Assembly (NCBI GenBank): GCA_024681495.1
Contig: JAILAS010000083.1
Coordinates: forward strand, 1 to 8,804
Reading direction: 5' to 3'
Length of the DNA: 8,804 nucleotides
Source: Eubacterium sp.
GTDB lineage: Bacteria > Bacillota > Clostridia > Lachnospirales > Lachnospiraceae
This document shows, one piece after another, positions 6,650 through 8,804 of this stretch (its first letter is position 1; each line of letters begins with the position of its first letter). The notes beneath the pieces were generated by a model. The model was given only the letters and a program-made list of their open reading frames with translations. It searched no databases and was not told where the DNA came from. The position numbers and the translations under genes are program-made.

Positions 6650-6773
6650 TAGGCGTGGTTAGATATGGCTAACAAACGTTGAAATCCTTCAATGTTCGCC
6701 CCTTATGTCATCCCTGACGAGGTTACATAACCTGGGTGTGACGGCTTAACCACACGTAGCGGAAACAGAGGTT
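6649..6773 (+). ncRNA. Structured 5' leader of apbE, candidate riboswitch-like element
   Basis: Manual pairing gives a three-way junction. P1 is GTGGTTA (6655-6661) with TAACCAC (6747-6753), extended outward by CTA/TAG (6649-6651 with 6757-6759). P2 is a 9-bp hairpin, AACGTTGAA (6675-6683) with TTCAATGTT (6688-6696), one G-T pair and an ATCC loop. P3 stacks GTCA/TGAC (6707-6710 with 6739-6742), CCC/GGG (6712-6714 with 6734-6736) and AGGTT/AACCT (6720-6724 with 6729-6733, ACAT loop). GAGGTT occurs both in P3 (6719-6724) and at the apbE ribosome binding site (6768-6773), so AACCT could pair with either. No recalled class (FMN, cobalamin, NiCo, Mn, purine, c-di-GMP, TPP) fits. No energy calculation was possible. 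Confidence 0.45.
6658..6673 (+). promoter_or_regulatory. Putative operator GTTAG-N6-CTAAC upstream of apbE
   Basis: GTTAG (6658-6662) and CTAAC (6669-6673) flank ATATGG. Compared with the feoA site, GTTAGAT and GCTAACA are shared on either side, 14 of 17 positions identical. It sits just downstream of the expected transcription start, the same geometry as at feoA. The shared site implies shared control of iron uptake and the flavin electron-transfer genes. The arm GTTA (6658-6661) is also part of the long-range stem of the structured leader, so it may act at the RNA level as well. Confidence 0.55.
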
Positions 6774-6777
6774 TTTG

Positions 6778-7860
6778 ATGAAAAAGATAATTTCAGCGGC
6801 ACTTTTGCTTATGTTACTCCTTATGACGGGCTGCGGCGCTTTGACCGGTTCGGATTCTGCCACGGGCGATACGACGGCTTCGGGCTCTGCCACCGATGTG
6901 GCGGACGACGAGGAGTTTTCGCAGCAGGTGTTCGCCATGGACACCTACATGACGGTTACGGCCTATGGCCCGCACGGCGAAGAGGCCGTGGATCAGGCGA
7001 CCGCTGAGATCGAAAGGCTCGACTCCCTTTTTTCCGTAGGAGACGAAAACAGCGACATTTCCAAGGTCAACGCCGCAGGCGGGGGCACGGTTTCTTCGGA
7101 CACCGCTTACCTCATCGCCCGCTCCGGCGAGCTCTACGACATGACCGGGGGACTCTTCGACATCTCTGTCTATCCCCTCATGGATTTGTGGGGTTTTACC
7201 ACCCTGAACTATCAGGTGCCCGACGAGGCCTCTCTGGCCGATGCGCTGGCACTGGTTGACGGCTCCGCCGTCAATGTGGACGAGGAGACCGGTGAGGTTT
7301 CTTTCGACATTGAGGGCATGGAGATAGACCTGGGTGGAATCGCCAAGGGCTACACGTCCGGCCGCATCATGGAGATTTTCGAGGATTGCGGAGTGGAAAG
7401 CGGACTGGTCAGCCTGGGCGGAAACGTGCAGCTCTACGGTTCGAAGACTGACGGCTCGGACTGGAGAATCGCCATTCAGAACCCTGACGCTGACGAGGAC
7501 TACATCGCAGTGGTCGAGACCTCGGATAAAGCCATTATTACATCAGGCGGTTACGAGAGGTACTTCGAGGAGGACGGGGTGGTCTACCACCACATCGTCG
7601 ATCCCACCACGGGGTATCCGGCAGACAGCGGGCTGCAGTCTGTCAGCATTGTCAGCGCGGACGGCACGCTGGCCGACGGCCTCTCCACAGCGCTGTTTAT
7701 CATGGGCTTAGACGACGCCATCGCATTCTATCAGGCGCACAGTCAGGCTTTCGATATCATTCTTTATACCGACGACGGTGAGCTTTACGTCTCGGAGGGG
7801 ATTGCGGACTGCGTATCTTCCCCGCTGGGACTCGATATTCAGGTAGTTTCAGCCGAATAA
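6778..7860 (+). CDS. apbE: ApbE family FAD:protein FMN transferase (lipoprotein)
   Basis: ApbE uses FAD to attach FMN covalently to a Thr of FMN-binding domain proteins outside the cytoplasmic membrane. This 360-residue protein has a lipoprotein signal (MKK, Leu-rich core, MTGC with Cys19), then a Ser/Thr/Asp-rich linker. The catalytic domain starts near residue 50 (FAMDTYMTV). It continues with GGLFDISVYPLMDLWGF, DLGGIAKGY (D184), SLGGNVQLYG, ITSGGYERYF and HHIVDPTTGYP (D275). A DGLST metal-site motif (D300, T304) precedes LFIMG. These are the full set expected of an active enzyme. ATG 6778 has AGAGG (6767-6771) 6 bases upstream; the TTG just before it is not needed. The next gene encodes its obvious substrate, 50 bases downstream. 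A structured leader and a putative operator precede it. Confidence 0.96.
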   Translation: MKKIISAALLLMLLLMTGCGALTGSDSATGDTTASGSATDVADDEEFSQQVFAMDTYMTVTAYGPHGEEAVDQATAEIERLDSLFSVGDENSDISKVNAAGGGTVSSDTAYLIARSGELYDMTGGLFDISVYPLMDLWGFTTLNYQVPDEASLADALALVDGSAVNVDEETGEVSFDIEGMEIDLGGIAKGYTSGRIMEIFEDCGVESGLVSLGGNVQLYGSKTDGSDWRIAIQNPDADEDYIAVVETSDKAIITSGGYERYFEEDGVVYHHIVDPTTGYPADSGLQSVSIVSADGTLADGLSTALFIMGLDDAIAFYQAHSQAFDIILYTDDGELYVSEGIADCVSSPLGLDIQVVSAE

Positions 7861-7866
7861 ATGACC

Positions 7867-7885
7867 TCCGGCCCGCGCGGCCGGA
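7867..7885 (+). other. GC-rich stem-loop between apbE and the FMN-binding protein gene
   Basis: TCCGGCC (7867-7873) and GGCCGGA (7879-7885) form a perfect 7-bp stem with a CGCGC loop, 6 bases after the apbE stop. It lacks a T-run, so transcription should continue into the next gene. It may protect or process the message and set different levels for enzyme and substrate. Confidence 0.45.
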
Positions 7886-7910
7886 AGACTATGACTGATG
7901 AGAGGAGCAT

Positions 7911-8804
7911 ATGAAAAGAATTTTCGATAACTTCAAGCACTTTATTCCTACTATATTAGTCGGATTCTGCGCGCTTGCGGCGATTGCGTTCTACCACTCG
8001 CCCGCGCTTCCGGCGCTCGAGACGGCCATTGCGGCAGACGGCTCCGATGCGGCAGCGTCTTCCGACGCCTCCGGCGATGTCAAGGGCGACTTCGACCTCG
8101 ACGACGGCATCTACTACGGCGAGGCCTATGGCTACAGCGGTTACACAGAGGTGGCTGTCACGCTGGAGGATAGGACGATCACAGACATCGAGATTCTCTC
8201 CTACGGCGACGACGAGTCCTTCTTCAACCACGCTCTTCGCGTGATAGACAGCATTATATCTGACCAGAGCCTGGACGTGGACGTGGTGAGCGGCGCGACG
8301 TACAGCTCCACCGGAATCATCGACGCGGTGAACAACGCGTTGACGGGCGAAGAGGGTTCACTTTCGCCCAAGGAGGAAGAAGAGGTGGAGGTGGAAGACG
8401 TGGAGGAAGCCGATGCCTATAAGGATGGCACCTACTACGGCGAGGGCGACGGATTCCGCGGAAAGGTGGGAGTAAATGTCGTCATAAAGAAGGGTAAGAT
8501 AAAGGCCATAAAGGTAGTGAAGACCTCCGACGACACGGCCTACTTCAATAAAGCCAAGACGCTCCTTACGAGCATAATCAGGAAACAGACCACGAACGTC
8601 GACACGGTTTCGGGTGCTACCTACAGCTCCGCGGGCCTTATCGAGGCGGTAAGAAACGCCCTTAAAAAGGCGGCGGTCGATAAGTCCTCCGTCGACGACG
8701 ATTCCACCGGTTCGTCGGATTCGACAGGCTCGTCGGGGAGCTCTGACACATCGTCCAACACGGCCTCGGCCACTGCGGACATAGATACCGAAACGCCGGG
8801 TAAC
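7911..8804 (+). CDS. Membrane-anchored protein with two FMN-binding domains, 3' truncated
   Basis: This frame is open from ATG 7911 to the right edge without a stop: 298 codons visible. AGGAG (7903-7907) is just upstream. Residues about 12-28 (FIPTILVGFCALAAIAFY) form one membrane helix with no lipobox, so the rest should be extracellular. Two FMN-binding domains follow. Domain 1 spans about 62-147 and ends in VSGATYSS; domain 2 spans about 170-254 and ends in the same motif. By family precedent the flavin-accepting residues are Thr130 and Thr237, 107 residues apart. A Glu-rich linker (about 150-167) separates them, and a Ser/Thr/Asp-rich tail begins near 258 and may lead to further domains. 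It is the likely substrate of the preceding ApbE and would carry electrons outside the membrane, as in flavin-based electron export, ferric reductase or NosR/RnfG-like systems. The electron donor partner is not in the window. Confidence 0.93.
   Translation, partial: MKRIFDNFKHFIPTILVGFCALAAIAFYHSPALPALETAIAADGSDAAASSDASGDVKGDFDLDDGIYYGEAYGYSGYTEVAVTLEDRTITDIEILSYGDDESFFNHALRVIDSIISDQSLDVDVVSGATYSSTGIIDAVNNALTGEEGSLSPKEEEEVEVEDVEEADAYKDGTYYGEGDGFRGKVGVNVVIKKGKIKAIKVVKTSDDTAYFNKAKTLLTSIIRKQTTNVDTVSGATYSSAGLIEAVRNALKKAAVDKSSVDDDSTGSSDSTGSSGSSDTSSNTASATADIDTETPGN

Noticed and set aside
6658..6673. Purine-riboswitch-like GATATGG in the apbE leader
   Set aside because: The conserved junction sequence with TTTCTACC and the second kissing hairpin of purine riboswitches are absent; the loop match looks coincidental.
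6649..6773. NiCo (czcD, Fe(II)-sensing) or FMN riboswitch upstream of apbE
   Set aside because: An iron or flavin sensor would make sense here, but the conserved NiCo junction sequences and the FMN aptamer sequences, as I recall them, are not found.
7975..8244. Plus-strand Arg-rich frame (89 codons) within the last gene
   Set aside because: It is an out-of-frame shadow of the FMN-binding protein gene, whose own frame has a start, ribosome binding site, membrane helix and two SGATYSS motifs.

Overview
This window looks like chromosome from a moderately GC-rich member of the Clostridia (Firmicutes), most plausibly Lachnospiraceae. That assignment is an inference. It rests on the short Firmicutes-type FeoA/FeoB pair, the FeoB-associated Cys-rich membrane peptide, the style of the hybrid sensor kinase (HPt domain plus an acidic helical tail), a lipoprotein ApbE, and strong AGGAGG-type ribosome binding sites. 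All genes are on the + strand. No tRNA, rRNA, CRISPR array, insertion sequence or phage gene was seen.

Region 1 (1-3459) is a two-gene signalling operon. The first gene is a hybrid histidine kinase cut by the window start: FIST sensor, HisKA, HATPase, receiver, HPt and a C-terminal helical tail. It overlaps or nearly abuts a two-receiver protein whose first receiver is degenerate. Neither protein has a visible DNA-binding or enzymatic output domain.

Region 2 (3467-6107) is an iron(II) uptake operon. A near-consensus promoter drives feoA, feoB and a small FeoB-associated Cys-rich membrane protein, and ends at a strong 12-bp-stem terminator. A small membrane-anchored HMA (MxCxxC) metal-binding protein follows at 6178-6537, with its own terminator at 6544-6570.

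Region 3 (6571-8804) holds an unusually structured leader of about 125 nt, then apbE (a lipoprotein flavin transferase), then a membrane-anchored protein with two FMN-binding domains. Each FMN-binding domain has the SGATYSS flavinylation motif. This last gene runs off the window end. ApbE would attach FMN to the two FMN-binding domains outside the membrane, the signature of flavin-based electron export or ferric reductase systems.

The main discovery is regulatory. The inverted repeat GTTAG-N6-CTAA(C/T) occurs three times: at the start of the feoA transcript (3501-3516), just upstream of the feoB ribosome binding site (3794-3809), and just downstream of the apparent apbE promoter (6658-6673). 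The feoA and apbE copies match at 14 of 17 bases. This suggests one metal-responsive regulator controls both Fe(II) import and the flavoprotein electron-transfer genes, consistent with a reduce-then-import iron pathway. The apbE leader can also be drawn as a three-way-junction RNA with a mutually exclusive pairing that could mask the apbE ribosome binding site. It matches no riboswitch class I could recall.
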